A stretch of 64,000 nt of DNA. It comes from a virus. The stretch is from positions 1 to 64,000 of IMG/VR virus record IMGVR_UViG_3300031371_000002. One strand, given 5' to 3'. Numbering within the stretch: the first letter of the stretch is position 1; each line of letters opens with the position of its first letter. Below the pieces are notes generated by a model, which was not told where the DNA came from, made no database searches, and worked only from the letters and a program-made list of their open reading frames with translations. The translations under genes and the position numbers were made by a program. Shown here piece after piece: positions 1 to 7,886 of the stretch.

Positions 1-18
1 ATATTAAGGTTCTATAAA

Positions 19-243
19 ATGAAAGAAACAGATGCAATCTATAAAGTAGAACTAATGCAGTTAAAGAAGCTAATAGACATGAATCAGTCATGGTTAGGTC
101 TTGTATATGCTTCTATATGGGGTCATCTTAGAGTGATCCCTTTATTGTGTTCAGAAGAAGTTGTTAATGAATATAGGGAATTCTACACTGAACTTGATGC
201 TATGATTACAGCAAGTGAAATTATTAAAGGGTTGAAGAAATGA
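19..243 (+). CDS. hypothetical protein, 74 aa
   Basis: I do not recognise this protein. It is mostly helical with a hydrophobic middle (around residues 23-42, WLGLVYASIWG). The frame stays open to the left edge, so the ATG at 19, which has AAGG 9 bases upstream, may not be the true start and the gene could be 5' truncated by the window. It overlaps the next gene by ATGA, so the two are translationally coupled. Confidence 0.6.
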   Translation: MKETDAIYKVELMQLKKLIDMNQSWLGLVYASIWGHLRVIPLLCSEEVVNEYREFYTELDAMITASEIIKGLKK

Positions 244-404
244 GAAAGATTGAACTGACAAACGAGGACGGGAAATACACCATTGAGATTGAAGAAGACA
301 TTGAATTTATCGGAGACTATATTGATTATCTAGTACGTCCTGTTCTTCTAGCAGCAGGGTTTCAACAAGATAATGTTAATGAGTTTCTTGGAGAAGGTCA
401 ATGA
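240..404 (+). CDS. small acidic hypothetical protein, 54 aa
   Basis: Starts with the ATGA overlap on the stop of the upstream gene and ends with an ATGA overlap into the Pth2-like gene, a strong sign of a real coupled gene. The product begins MRKIELTNEDGKYTIEIEED and looks like a short beta hairpin followed by one helix. No family recognised. Confidence 0.7.
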   Translation: MRKIELTNEDGKYTIEIEEDIEFIGDYIDYLVRPVLLAAGFQQDNVNEFLGEGQ

Positions 405-673
405 CAGTTAAGTGTTATTATAGGAAGAATCTTAATATGTCTCCTCCTAAGCTCGCTGCTCAGGTAGGACATGCTGTAACAAATCTTATTTTAAAAAGCA
501 TAGATGGAGCTCCACATAAGATTATTGTTTTAGAAGCAAGAGACGGTAAGTTTAGAAACATTAAAAAAGACCTTGAACAAAACAGTATTGTATTCCATGT
601 TCAGGTTGATTTAGGTTTTACAGAGGTTCCAGAAGGTACAGAAACAGTTATTGCATATTTTGAAGGAGAATAA
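401..673 (+). CDS. peptidyl-tRNA hydrolase type 2 (Pth2)-like protein
   Basis: The N-terminus (NMSPPKLAAQVGHA, residues 12-25) matches the Pth2 signature K-[IL]-A-A-Q-x-x-H-A, in which the lysine, glutamine and histidine lie in the active site. Bacterial and archaeal Pth2 proteins are about 115 residues; at 90 residues this one is short and lacks part of the middle. Known Pth2 enzymes release peptides from drop-off peptidyl-tRNA. A phage copy could rescue tRNAs during infection, or the fold may serve another role. It is coupled to its upstream neighbour and abuts the MazG-like gene. Confidence 0.7.
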   Translation: MTVKCYYRKNLNMSPPKLAAQVGHAVTNLILKSIDGAPHKIIVLEARDGKFRNIKKDLEQNSIVFHVQVDLGFTEVPEGTETVIAYFEGE

Positions 674-1318
674 ATGTCAATATTTGAAAAGATTCGTGGG
701 TGGGCTATGGAACGTGGTCTTTATAATGGAGAGTATAAAGCAGAGACTCATGTGAGATTTGCTTTTGAGGAAGGTCTAGAGAGCATTGGGTATGTTCACG
801 CAGAAGGATTCTCAGAATGGCTTATGTATAAAATGCCTGATTTATACGTTAAATACTGTGATTACCATAAGGTTAGTCCTGATATGAAAGAGACCGATGA
901 TTATGATCACCTTGATAGCAGCGGAGATACAGTAGTTTTCAAAGTGAACGAGATGTATCATCTTGGTTATGATCCTGAGAAATGTCTTGGAGAGATTTAC
1001 AAAGAGATCAATAGTCGTACAGGAACTATGGTTAATGGTAAATTCAAGAAAGATAAATCACCGGAAGCAAAAGCTAAATGGTACAAAGCTGACTTCAGTA
1101 AATGTAAATATGAAGAACCAGTTAAAGAATCGGTAACAACGCAACACCCAAACGGACTTCTTGAAAATGATGAAGCTTTCTATCATCCTTCATGGAATGC
1201 AAAGAAAGTGTTAAAAGCATATCAAGAGATTGATAAAGAGTCTTATCCTGTTGTCACTGATATTGTTAAGTTAAATATTGATGGTGTTATGGTATGGGCT
1301 TTTCCTAAAGCATTTTGA
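674..1318 (+). CDS. MazG-like nucleotide pyrophosphohydrolase-related protein
   Basis: The segment at about residues 88-128 (SGDTVVFKVNEMYHLGYD, then CLGEIYKEINSRTGTMVNG) resembles the end of phage MazG-like all-alpha NTP pyrophosphohydrolases, whose last helix reads CLxxAYxEIKxRKGxMVNG. The upstream AFEEGLESIGY (30-40) sits where the metal-binding EExxE helix would be but is not a perfect EExxE, so activity is uncertain. An extra C-terminal part of about 85 residues has no recognised domain. Phage MazG proteins hydrolyse non-canonical NTPs or alarmone-related nucleotides. Confidence 0.55.
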   Translation: MSIFEKIRGWAMERGLYNGEYKAETHVRFAFEEGLESIGYVHAEGFSEWLMYKMPDLYVKYCDYHKVSPDMKETDDYDHLDSSGDTVVFKVNEMYHLGYDPEKCLGEIYKEINSRTGTMVNGKFKKDKSPEAKAKWYKADFSKCKYEEPVKESVTTQHPNGLLENDEAFYHPSWNAKKVLKAYQEIDKESYPVVTDIVKLNIDGVMVWAFPKAF

Positions 1319-1362
1319 TTTATCATTCTCCTAAGCTAAAGAAAATTTAAAAGGAAAAAGTT

Positions 1363-1455
1363 ATGGATGAAATTGCCCCATATGTAGCATCAGGATTTAT
1401 GATTATATTCTTGATCCTGTTAGTTACAGCTTTGATAAAAGACTGTATGAGATAA
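1363..1455 (+). CDS. 30-aa single-span membrane microprotein
   Basis: A short ORF with an AAAAGGAAAAAG ribosome site just before ATG. After an acidic N-terminus (MDEIAPYVASG) there is one hydrophobic span (residues 12-24, rich in I, L, F, V) and a basic end KDCMR. The gap between neighbours fits one small gene. Function unknown; such phage microproteins often sit in the inner membrane. Confidence 0.5.
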   Translation: MDEIAPYVASGFMIIFLILLVTALIKDCMR

Positions 1456-1472
1456 AACACCCCATTAATAAA

Positions 1473-1527
1473 GCTATCTAGGAAGCCCGTGAATCAACGA
1501 TCTCACATAAGGTAATACCTAGATAGC
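1473..1527 (-). repeat. GATCGTTGA-family element, copy E
   Basis: Read on the minus strand, this copy carries the core GAGATCGTTGA (1494-1504) inside a perfect 10-bp stem, GCTATCTAGG (1473-1482 as read on plus) pairing with CCTAGATAGC (1518-1527). It lies between genes and points against them. It is the best-formed of nine copies in the window. Confidence 0.75.
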
Positions 1528-1621
1528 ACCTCTCATATAAAACATCTCTAATAATTAACCAGTATAATAGTCATTTCTATTTGTATATGTATAAGATGAT
1601 TATTATAGTAGTTATTTATTG

Positions 1622-1655
1622 TTTAATATTCTTCTAAGCTTTCTAATGTTATACT
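1622..1655 (+). promoter_or_regulatory. host-type promoter (TTTAAG periodic class)
   Basis: TTTAAT (1622-1627), 5 bases, TCTAAG (1633-1638), 11 bases, then -10 TATACT (1650-1655). The spacing equals that of the other promoters of this class in the window. It lies 30 bp upstream of the ATG at 1685. Confidence 0.6.
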
Positions 1656-1684
1656 TCTCTCATAAAAGTTTTAAAGGATAAGAA

Positions 1685-1885
1685 ATGTACATTGAAGAAA
1701 ATAAAACACAACTCACTCTATCATGTATCTATAATATGTTGGAATATGGTCACTTAGATATTGCTATTCAATTTATTAAAGAGGGAAATGAGAAGATGCT
1801 TATTTATGGAAAGAGAGCATTTTATGAATTAGAATTTAAGGAAACATATGATGATCTAGCAAATAGAGGATATTGTCATAACTAA
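1685..1885 (+). CDS. hypothetical protein, 66 aa
   Basis: Preceded by AAAGGATAAGAA and by a host-type promoter. Predicted helical: MYIEENKTQLTLSCIYNMLE then HLDIAIQFIKEG, resembling a single helical repeat. No family recognised. Confidence 0.65.
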   Translation: MYIEENKTQLTLSCIYNMLEYGHLDIAIQFIKEGNEKMLIYGKRAFYELEFKETYDDLANRGYCHN

Positions 1886-1922
1886 TTCCCTAAGCTGAAT
1901 AAAATTATATTGGATATTTACT

Positions 1923-2144
1923 ATGACAGGCATATTTTACTATAAAGATGAAAGATATTTAATTTCAAATGAACATGGTCATGGTAAAATGTGGTGGGCT
2001 TGGAAAATAGAAAGTGAAGTTAAAACTAAGACTTATACTTTCAAATGGAAGAAGATACCTAAAGGTGGATATATTGAGGAGTTTGACTTTGAAAATATAC
2101 CATCTACAGTTTCTTTTCTTCCTCTTCTAAGTGAACCACTATAA
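1923..2144 (+). CDS. hypothetical protein, 73 aa
   Basis: Begins MTGIFYYKDERYLISNEHGH and is rich in Trp, Tyr and Lys, suggesting a small beta-rich protein. Upstream ATTGGATATTTACT gives only a weak ribosome site. A CCTAAGC motif lies in the gap before it. The next gene has its own AAAGGATAAAAA site. Function unknown. Confidence 0.55.
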   Translation: MTGIFYYKDERYLISNEHGHGKMWWAWKIESEVKTKTYTFKWKKIPKGGYIEEFDFENIPSTVSFLPLLSEPL

Positions 2145-2162
2145 AAAATTAAAGGATAAAAA

Positions 2163-2333
2163 ATGGAAAATAAAATATCATTTAAATGTCCTAATTGTGG
2201 TACTATCAGAGAATTCTCAAAAGGAGTACGTGAAAATGTATGGACTTGTATAACAGAAGATTGGATAGATATAAGATGTGCAAATTGTAAAAAATCAATC
2301 CATAAAGAAAAACTCAGCACATCCTCACTATGA
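2163..2333 (+). CDS. zinc-ribbon microprotein, 56 aa
   Basis: Two knuckles, CPNC near residue 9 and CANC near residue 39, form a four-cysteine zinc ribbon. The start has AAAGGATAAAAA directly upstream. Small zinc ribbons in phages commonly bind nucleic acid or RNA polymerase, but no specific role can be assigned. Confidence 0.65.
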   Translation: MENKISFKCPNCGTIREFSKGVRENVWTCITEDWIDIRCANCKKSIHKEKLSTSSL

Positions 2334-2349
2334 AACACCCCCATAAAAC

Positions 2350-2412
2350 ACTCTAGAATAGCTCTCATTAAACGATCTCACTCTAAGGAGGGGTAACATA
2401 CTACTTCCCCTC
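2350..2412 (-). repeat. GATCGTTGA-family element, copy F
   Basis: On the minus strand the core reads GAGATCGTTTA (2369-2379). It is preceded by a small hairpin, CTC-CTTA-GAG. The copy is intergenic and opposite to the flanking genes. One core base differs from the majority (GTTTA instead of GTTGA), as in copy I. Confidence 0.65.
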
Positions 2413-2469
2413 TAAAAGCTCTTAAAATCAATCCTACGTTAAATACTCTCCTAAGCTCTATAATCGAAT

Positions 2470-2524
2470 AAAACTCCATATATTACATTTTATAAGATAA
2501 AAATAAGGTTAAAACTCCATATAT
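2470..2524. repeat. 14-bp direct repeat in intergenic region
   Basis: AAAACTCCATATAT occurs at 2470-2483 and again at 2511-2524, 41 bp apart, in an otherwise gene-free stretch that also holds repeat copy F, a CCTAAGC motif (2449) and a promoter (2617-2650). It could be a paired operator or a remnant of a short duplication. Confidence 0.55.
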
Positions 2525-2616
2525 GAAATCTTATCCCATGACTTGTATAAAAACAACATCCGCAAAATGATCCGCAATATTGACCTATAAAATAGGCTAT
2601 ATGACCTCTAAATGAG

Positions 2617-2650
2617 ATTAATTATTCTTTAAGTTTTGTTGTGATAGAAT
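2617..2650 (+). promoter_or_regulatory. host-type promoter (TTTAAG periodic class)
   Basis: ATTAAT (2617-2622), 5 bases, TTTAAG (2628-2633, continuing TTTAAGTTTT), 11 bases, -10 TAGAAT (2645-2650). Same geometry as the other members. It favours the downstream start at 2670 for the next gene, because the ATG at 2649 would lie inside the -10. Confidence 0.65.
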
Positions 2651-2669
2651 GCTCGTAAAGGATTTAAAA

Positions 2670-2951
2670 ATGAAAATATACAGAGCAATGGGTACAGATG
2701 AATTGAATAAAACCATACATTTAGGAAGACCAGACTTTCTAAAAAGATTTAAATGGTTCAGCCCTAATCTACAATGGATTCATACCAGAGTTAGAGATGG
2801 AAAGTTTAATAATTCTAAATTTAAACAAGATAGGTATGAACATATCTGTGAATTTGAATGGGACGGAAATAATATGGACTTTATTTCAACAAATGAGATT
2901 CAATTTGACCGTAGAAAAAACCCTACAATTAAGCTCGTCAAAGTGCTCTAA
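2670..2951 (+). CDS. hypothetical protein, 93 aa
   Basis: I chose the ATG at 2670 because AAAGGATTTAAAA lies just upstream; an in-frame ATG at 2649 overlaps the promoter. The product begins MKIYRAMGTDELNKTIHLGR and later has FISTNEIQF. An aromatic-Arg start and a later STxE-like string loosely recall ADP-ribosyltransferase folds, but similarity this weak is not a functional call. The role is unknown. Confidence 0.6.
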   Translation: MKIYRAMGTDELNKTIHLGRPDFLKRFKWFSPNLQWIHTRVRDGKFNNSKFKQDRYEHICEFEWDGNNMDFISTNEIQFDRRKNPTIKLVKVL

Positions 2952-3106
2952 ATACCCACTTTTTCAAAGGCACTTTCTGGAAAGATTTCGTTGAAATTTA
3001 TTTGAAGCTATCACTGACTTCATTAAGGAAAAAGAAGAATTTAGGGGGGTAAAAACTTTACACATATAAGGGGAATCTTAATACCGATAAAAAGAGAAGG
3101 GAATAT

Positions 3107-4495
3107 ATGCTAGATAATAACAACATAAATAGGGGAATATATAAAACTCTATTGAGATTAAATATTCATAACAATGTTAATGACTTATATGCTACATGTG
3201 TAGTTGTAAATACATTGTTAAATATGAAAGAACTGAGACTATGTAGAACTAAAAAGAAAGAGCTTTTAGGAAATATTACTTTCAATACTGGAGAGTATGG
3301 TTTATTCAGAACAGTATTAATTCAACAAGATGATTTTGATAAGATGTTGGAGTTATGTAATTCAATTATAATTAATCCAATATATCTTCCAAGTTTAATG
3401 AATGCAATGATCCACGATAAAGAAACATTACATATCTCTAGGAAGCAGAAAGAAATAAAATTGATCAGGCTCAATGGTGAAGTATATGAAACAATTAAAG
3501 ATTGTATAAAGGAAACAGGAATGACAGATTATCAAATTAGGAAGAAGGCTGTAAAAGAGGTTATTGTTGGATTGATGTATAAGAATTCATATAAGCAGAC
3601 TTTCCTAAGCGGAAAAATTCCAGCAGCATGTGATTATAGAGATGACATTATTAAGAAGTTCTATGAAGATAATCTTGAAAACATTGATATCTGGTTGAAG
3701 ATGTATGAGATGGATTCTTTTGGAAATATGCTTGTATACCAACATGGTATCGGAGCAAAAGATAAACAGATCACCTACAGCATGGCTGATTCTGGAAGAC
3801 TCTTTATAAAAGACAGCCCAAGTTTACAAGGAATGAAAAGCATCTTTAGAGAACTCTTTTTCCATGAATATTATGAGATTGATATTGACACATGTGCTCC
3901 GACTGTTCTTCTTCAAATGTCTGATGGTAAATATCCTACTATTGAAGATTATATCAAAAATAAGAATAAATACAGAGGAAGACTGATTGAACATTGTCTA
4001 ACAAAAGCACAGGCTAAGGAATTGCTAACATCATTATTCTTTGGTGCAAAACCACTTCAATATGGAAGTTCATTTAGGAAAGACAATCCAGAGATTGATG
4101 TTGATGATATTGCAAGTGATGATCTTATCTTCAACTTGATGAATGAGACATTGGAACTTTTTAAAGAGCTTGGAGATAAATTCAAGAAAGAAGCTGTCAG
4201 AGATAAGAAGAGATGGAAGATTAGAAATAAAGCAGGATATTTAAAATCATTTGACAGATGGAATAAATCACAAGTTATTGCTCATATGTATCAAGGGGTT
4301 GAAAGACTTATGTTAGATGTCATGAAAGATAGCAGTCAATCAGTTCTTCTCCTACATGATGCAGTTGTTTCTAAAAATTTACCAGACTTAGAAGATATTG
4401 TAAGGAAGATTAAAGGAAAAACAGGATATGATGTTACTCTAAGCTGGAAAAAATACGATAAAGAAAACTTTTATAAGGAGTTGAAAGATGAATAG
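3107..4495 (+). CDS. putative polymerase with family-A-like palm motifs
   Basis: A 462-aa protein whose C-terminal half resembles a reduced family A polymerase. SGRLFIKDSPSLQG (229-242) fits the approach to motif A; YEIDIDTCAPTVL (256-268) fits motif A with a catalytic-type Asp; AKELLTSLFFGAKPLQYG (303-320) resembles the O-helix (K...YG); LLLHDAVVS (415-423) resembles motif C (HD). The N-terminal 200 residues show no 3'-5' exonuclease motifs. Family A DNA polymerases normally have HDE; here it is HDA, so this may be a divergent DNA or RNA polymerase or a primase-like enzyme. No other polymerase is visible in the window. It overlaps the next gene by 8 bp. Confidence 0.5.
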   Translation: MLDNNNINRGIYKTLLRLNIHNNVNDLYATCVVVNTLLNMKELRLCRTKKKELLGNITFNTGEYGLFRTVLIQQDDFDKMLELCNSIIINPIYLPSLMNAMIHDKETLHISRKQKEIKLIRLNGEVYETIKDCIKETGMTDYQIRKKAVKEVIVGLMYKNSYKQTFLSGKIPAACDYRDDIIKKFYEDNLENIDIWLKMYEMDSFGNMLVYQHGIGAKDKQITYSMADSGRLFIKDSPSLQGMKSIFRELFFHEYYEIDIDTCAPTVLLQMSDGKYPTIEDYIKNKNKYRGRLIEHCLTKAQAKELLTSLFFGAKPLQYGSSFRKDNPEIDVDDIASDDLIFNLMNETLELFKELGDKFKKEAVRDKKRWKIRNKAGYLKSFDRWNKSQVIAHMYQGVERLMLDVMKDSSQSVLLLHDAVVSKNLPDLEDIVRKIKGKTGYDVTLSWKKYDKENFYKELKDE

Positions 4496-4820
4496 TGAAA
4501 TAACTTGCAGAGGTTCAATGAGACTAGGAACTGGTTGTGGAAAATGTAAAAAGTGTAAGTCAGAGCTTGCAACTATGGAAAATGCTTTACCGGAACAAGA
4601 CCAACCACAAACACGAATATTCTCAACAAAGAAAGAGCTTGCAGAGGCTTTGATGCGCGGGGAGAAGTGGGAAGCTCCCGGATATAGTGGGCATTGTTTA
4701 TTTGAAGAAGATTATGCTTTTCAATTTATTTATCCAGATGGAAAATCAACTACACTTGATTATGTATTTGAAAATGATGATTTATTTGATGGAAAAACAC
4801 TATGGACAAAAGTAAAATGA
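4488..4820 (+). CDS. hypothetical protein with N-terminal Cys cluster, 110 aa
   Basis: Starts inside the end of the polymerase-like gene (AAGGAGTTGAAAGATG ribosome site). The N-terminus carries four closely spaced cysteines (GTGCGKCKKCKS), likely a metal site. The middle (IFSTKKELAEALMRGEKWE) is helical. Role unknown; its position suggests a replication accessory. Confidence 0.65.
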   Translation: MNSEITCRGSMRLGTGCGKCKKCKSELATMENALPEQDQPQTRIFSTKKELAEALMRGEKWEAPGYSGHCLFEEDYAFQFIYPDGKSTTLDYVFENDDLFDGKTLWTKVK

Positions 4821-5038
4821 AATCAAACATCAAAATAAAAACAACTCCTAAAGAGAAAGAAAAGATAGTAGATATTATTTTAAAAAATGGTTGGGATGAT
4901 CTGACCTTAACTGATGAGTATTATCTCTTTCTTTGGGGCAGTAAGGTTTTGACAGGAGTTCATTGTGAAGATAAGTTTGATAGCATAAAAGAATGTGAAG
5001 AAATCTCTTTTGAAGAGTTTTTAAAGGAATTGAAGTGA
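4817..5038 (+). CDS. hypothetical protein, 73 aa
   Basis: I favour the ATGA overlap start at 4817; an in-frame ATG at 4802 would overlap 19 bp. The C-terminus ISFEEFLKELK is a tail often seen in small phage hypotheticals. The next gene starts with GTG over its stop. Confidence 0.6.
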   Translation: MKSNIKIKTTPKEKEKIVDIILKNGWDDLTLTDEYYLFLWGSKVLTGVHCEDKFDSIKECEEISFEEFLKELK

Positions 5039-5412
5039 AAAAGATGAAAGCTATTGTAGATATAAAAACTATAGAGGTGGATAGAGAATACTTTTATAAG
5101 GAGACATTCAACGGAGCTTTTCCAATGAGAGTATCTATTGATAAGCATCCACATGAAACATATGAAGTAACTAGAGAGATAATTGAAGGTAAAAGGTATA
5201 TACTCCCAACTGGATACGAAGTGACTATTGGTGTAAGTGACGATGTTTTTAGATCATTGGAGATTCCTCTTGAGGCATTAAAATCTGATAGAGATATGTT
5301 GGAAGATTTCAGTAAGTCAAATTCGAGGCTGAGAAATGAGCTTAGTAGTTATAAAAATATGAAGTTTATGGACAGGTTGAAATTCTTGTTTACTGGAAAG
5401 TTTACGAAATAA
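5035..5412 (+). CDS. hypothetical protein, 125 aa
   Basis: GTG start overlapping the previous stop; AAAGGA lies 7 bases upstream, which favours it over the ATG at 5044. Beta-rich N-terminal part followed by a coiled-coil-like segment (about 78-110, DMLEDFSKSNSRLRNELSSY) and a basic end. No family recognised. Confidence 0.6.
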   Translation: MKKMKAIVDIKTIEVDREYFYKETFNGAFPMRVSIDKHPHETYEVTREIIEGKRYILPTGYEVTIGVSDDVFRSLEIPLEALKSDRDMLEDFSKSNSRLRNELSSYKNMKFMDRLKFLFTGKFTK

Positions 5413-5422
5413 ACATTTCTGA

Positions 5423-5484
5423 GCACTTTTATATGCCAGTAGTATGTTGGTATTCCCTAATAGGAGATCGTTGAAATAAAGTGC
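5423..5484 (+). repeat. GATCGTTGA-family element, copy A
   Basis: Core GAGATCGTTGA at 5464-5474, preceded by GGTATTCC-CTAATA-GG. An outer stem pairs GCACTTT (5423-5429) with AAAGTGC (5478-5484). Intergenic, same strand as the flanking genes. Confidence 0.75.
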
Positions 5485-5530
5485 CCTCAGAGGCTTTTAA
5501 ATGCTATATATGAAATTGAAAAGGAAAAAT

Positions 5531-5992
5531 ATGTTTGATTGGATTAAGAAAATTGTTGATTGGTTTATAAGTGAACCAAATCTTAGGGCTGAGACTCCTA
5601 AGGTAGTAGTTGAAGAAGTTGTAAAGGAAAAGACAAAAGAAGAAATACTAATTGAAAATATTATTCAGAAGTATGATCAATGTAGAAACACTACTCTTTT
5701 GAAAAAGGTATTTAAGATTAGAGGACATGGGAACTATTACTATATCTATAGAGGTTCCTATGTCTGCCTTAGTGAAAGTCTAATCTGTAGTAAGATACGT
5801 AGTAGTTATGCTCTAAAAAAAGACTACGAATATGCAGAAACTTTCTACCAATATCTCTGTAAAGCAGTTGATAAGATCAATGCTCATGTTGAAAAGAAAG
5901 AGCTTAGAAGAAAAACAAAAGAAATGGAATGCATGCAAAAGTTCATTGGGGAAGCCTCTCTATACGATAATCCTCAAGCACTTCATATGTAA
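5531..5992 (+). CDS. hypothetical protein, 153 aa
   Basis: Start placed at 5531 because AAAAGGAAAAAT precedes that ATG; the longer frame from 5501 lacks a ribosome site. MFDWIKKIVDWFISEP forms an amphipathic, membrane-proximal helix; the rest is a charged, helical protein with a Tyr-rich centre (YYYIYRGSYVCLS). Function unknown. Confidence 0.65.
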   Translation: MFDWIKKIVDWFISEPNLRAETPKVVVEEVVKEKTKEEILIENIIQKYDQCRNTTLLKKVFKIRGHGNYYYIYRGSYVCLSESLICSKIRSSYALKKDYEYAETFYQYLCKAVDKINAHVEKKELRRKTKEMECMQKFIGEASLYDNPQALHM

Positions 5993-6001
5993 AGGAATGG
6001 A

Positions 6002-6628
6002 ATGAAACTAGTATGCATATCGGACACTCATCAAAGGGAGCAATTTAATAATATTGATGTTCCAGATGGAGATGTTCTGATTCACTGTGGAGATTTCCAT
6101 GGAAGTGGAGATTGGAGTATTAACCTTTATTATTTTATTGAATGGGTTAAAGAACTCCCCCATAAACATAAGATTTTAGTTCCGGGAAATCATGATTGGA
6201 TATTTGAAAAAGAATATGATAGAGCAATGAAGATTGTTGACGGTTCTATGGAAGTGTTGCTTGATAGTGGAATAGAGATTGATGGAGTAAAGTTCTACGG
6301 AACACCTTCTCAGCCAATATTTTTCAATTGGGCTTTTAATCATTCTTCTATGAAACGTAAGCAACATTATGATATGATTCCACAAGATACGGATGTATTG
6401 ATCACCCATACGCCGCTATATGGTTATTGTGATGAGGTTGATAGAGGACATGTTGGCTGTGAGTTGTTATTGAATAGGGTATTGCAAGTTTCTCCCAAGC
6501 TTCATATTTTTGGACATATTCACGAAGGATATGGAATTATGGAAAATGAAAATACTAAATTCATTAATTGTTCTATTTGTGACGGAGGATACAGTCCTTC
6601 AAATAAACCTATTGTATTGGAGTTGTAA
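6002..6628 (+). CDS. calcineurin-like metallophosphoesterase
   Basis: All metallophosphatase signatures are present in order: SDTH (7-10), GDFHG (31-35), GNHDW (62-66), THTPLYGYCD (about 135-144) and FGHIHEGYG (about 172-180). These residues bind two divalent metals. The layout is closest to the compact MPPED/YfcE-like class that cleaves phosphodiesters, including cyclic nucleotides. In a phage this could degrade cyclic nucleotide second messengers, as in counter-defence, or act in nucleic acid processing; the substrate cannot be read from sequence. Confidence 0.85.
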   Translation: MKLVCISDTHQREQFNNIDVPDGDVLIHCGDFHGSGDWSINLYYFIEWVKELPHKHKILVPGNHDWIFEKEYDRAMKIVDGSMEVLLDSGIEIDGVKFYGTPSQPIFFNWAFNHSSMKRKQHYDMIPQDTDVLITHTPLYGYCDEVDRGHVGCELLLNRVLQVSPKLHIFGHIHEGYGIMENENTKFINCSICDGGYSPSNKPIVLEL

Positions 6629-6629
6629 A

Positions 6630-6941
6630 ATGATCACATCAATAAGAGATACGAAAGAGTTCAGGAATATCGCAAAATTACATGCAAGTTTAGATAGGGT
6701 TTATGAAGAAGGTAAGTTAGTATGTTATAGTACAATAGACTCATTCAACTATGATGAGGAAACTGTTATCTTGAATGTGCATCCTTATAATGATAAATAT
6801 GTGCTTGGAATTGACCAGCTTCTACAATCTATTCAATCAGCAGGAATGCTTAAAGATTATTCCATTGATAGGACAACACATATCAGTAGAAATAATATTG
6901 AAAGATTATTTTATAGAACAACAATTGCAGAGGAGATTTAA
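6630..6941 (+). CDS. hypothetical protein, 103 aa
   Basis: The open frame reaches back to 6510 inside the phosphoesterase gene, but MITSIRDTKEF at 6630, directly after that gene's stop, is the sensible start. Looks mixed alpha/beta (ETVILNVHPYNDKYVLGIDQLL). No family recognised. Confidence 0.6.
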   Translation: MITSIRDTKEFRNIAKLHASLDRVYEEGKLVCYSTIDSFNYDEETVILNVHPYNDKYVLGIDQLLQSIQSAGMLKDYSIDRTTHISRNNIERLFYRTTIAEEI

Positions 6942-6943
6942 AA

Positions 6944-7165
6944 ATGGAAAAACTGACAGAAGAGTTTATCGTAAAATGGTTGGACGATAATAAAGAAGTT
7001 TTAACAAGACTACATGTTTCCGATGAGAAAAATAGATTGATGACTTTTGTAAAAGAGAATCATCCACATTGCACTTCATGTAAACATTATGATAACTGTC
7101 TCACTTTGAAGATATGCCATAATTATAATAAACTGACATATTGTTCAGCACATGAGGAGATTTAA
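6944..7165 (+). CDS. small Cys-rich hypothetical protein, 73 aa
   Basis: The C-terminal half has CTSCKHYDNC near residue 43, then further cysteines (KICHNY, YCSAHEEI), giving a plausible zinc-binding module. GAGGAGATTTAAAA precedes ATG. Role unknown. Confidence 0.6.
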   Translation: MEKLTEEFIVKWLDDNKEVLTRLHVSDEKNRLMTFVKENHPHCTSCKHYDNCLTLKICHNYNKLTYCSAHEEI

Positions 7166-7330
7166 ATGACAGGTATTTTTGTAGCAATAATTATTTTCGT
7201 AATTTTTCTAAGCTTAGGATACTTTTGGTATGAATTTTATTCAACAAAAACAATCAATGAAGAAGATGAACATATTGAATATAACAATAGTGAGTTCAAT
7301 CCAGAAATCTTTAAGGATATTAAACTATGA
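7166..7330 (+). CDS. single-span membrane protein, 54 aa
   Basis: Begins MTGIFVAIIIFVIFLSLGYF, an N-terminal transmembrane helix, followed by an acidic soluble tail ending KDIKL. GAGGAGATTTAA lies upstream. The palindromic motif CTAAGCTTAGG falls inside the membrane segment. It overlaps the next microprotein by ATGA. Confidence 0.55.
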   Translation: MTGIFVAIIIFVIFLSLGYFWYEFYSTKTINEEDEHIEYNNSEFNPEIFKDIKL

Positions 7331-7416
7331 CTAAGCTTATTATTTTAGGAGGCATATGTCTAATTTTGATGTTTGGAATATATGTAATAGCAGATTCTAT
7401 TGATGAGCACAGTTAA
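7327..7416 (+). CDS. 29-aa membrane microprotein
   Basis: ATGA-coupled to the preceding gene. A single hydrophobic span (LIILGGICLILMFGIYVIA) with a short tail DSIDEHS. Likely co-inserted with its neighbour; function unknown. Confidence 0.5.
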   Translation: MTKLIILGGICLILMFGIYVIADSIDEHS

Positions 7417-7435
7417 AAAATAAGAGCTTTTAACT

Positions 7436-7515
7436 CTCAGGAAGGGTAAGGTATTGGTTAAGGTGAGATCGTGGCGAGAAATCAATGCTAGAGGTCTTAA
7501 ATGAGAGGTTTTGAA
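7436..7515 (+). repeat. GATCGTTGA-family element, copy G
   Basis: Divergent copy: GGTATTGGTTAAGG then GAGATCGTGGC (7465-7475). Outer bases CTCTCA and TGAGAG can pair. Intergenic, plus strand, upstream of the gene at 7531. Confidence 0.6.
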
Positions 7516-7530
7516 AGGAAAGTAGATTAA

Positions 7531-7698
7531 ATGATAACAGAAGAATTAGAAAAATACTTTAAAATGGTAGAGTTTATTATATTACAAGAAATGGAGCTAT
7601 TTGGGTATTCCTCTTTTGAAGGAGCTGATAAGGAAATTACAAAAGAGCTTATAGCACGAAGATTTAAGGATTATGTAGAAGAATTAAACCAAAAATAA
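7531..7698 (+). CDS. hypothetical protein, 55 aa
   Basis: Helical, acidic: MITEELEKYFKMVEFIILQE and later KELIARRFKDYVEEL. A ribosome site GAAAGGAAAGTAGATTAA lies upstream. It is the last convincing rightward gene before the convergent terminator. Confidence 0.6.
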   Translation: MITEELEKYFKMVEFIILQEMELFGYSSFEGADKEITKELIARRFKDYVEELNQK

Positions 7699-7886
7699 GG
7701 AGGTCTATATGGTAGCATTTTAAAAATAACTGAGAAAATAAACAACAAAGGTAAAAATATGTATCTAGTCTGGCAAGATCAAGATTGGTCTGAAAAGTTA
7801 TCGAAGGATTTAATGTGAGAGTACCCGTAATTGGAAGTTGATGAAGGAGGTGACATTTGAAAGGATGGCCTGATCTATAAATAAAA
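7699..7886. other. short gap without a convincing gene
   Basis: Contains only tiny frames: a 19-codon frame beginning MYLVWQDQDWSEK near 7759 and a 4-codon frame after an AGGAGG-like site at 7699. Two strong SD-like strings (GGAGG at 7699 and AAGGAGGTGA near 7844) lack proper ORFs behind them, suggesting decayed genes. Confidence 0.4.

Noticed and set aside
2649-2669. Longer start for the gene at 2670
   Set aside because: The upstream ATG overlaps the promoter -10 and lacks a ribosome site.
6510-6629. Upstream extension of the 103-aa protein
   Set aside because: It lies wholly in the phosphoesterase gene in another frame; the ATG right after its stop is better.
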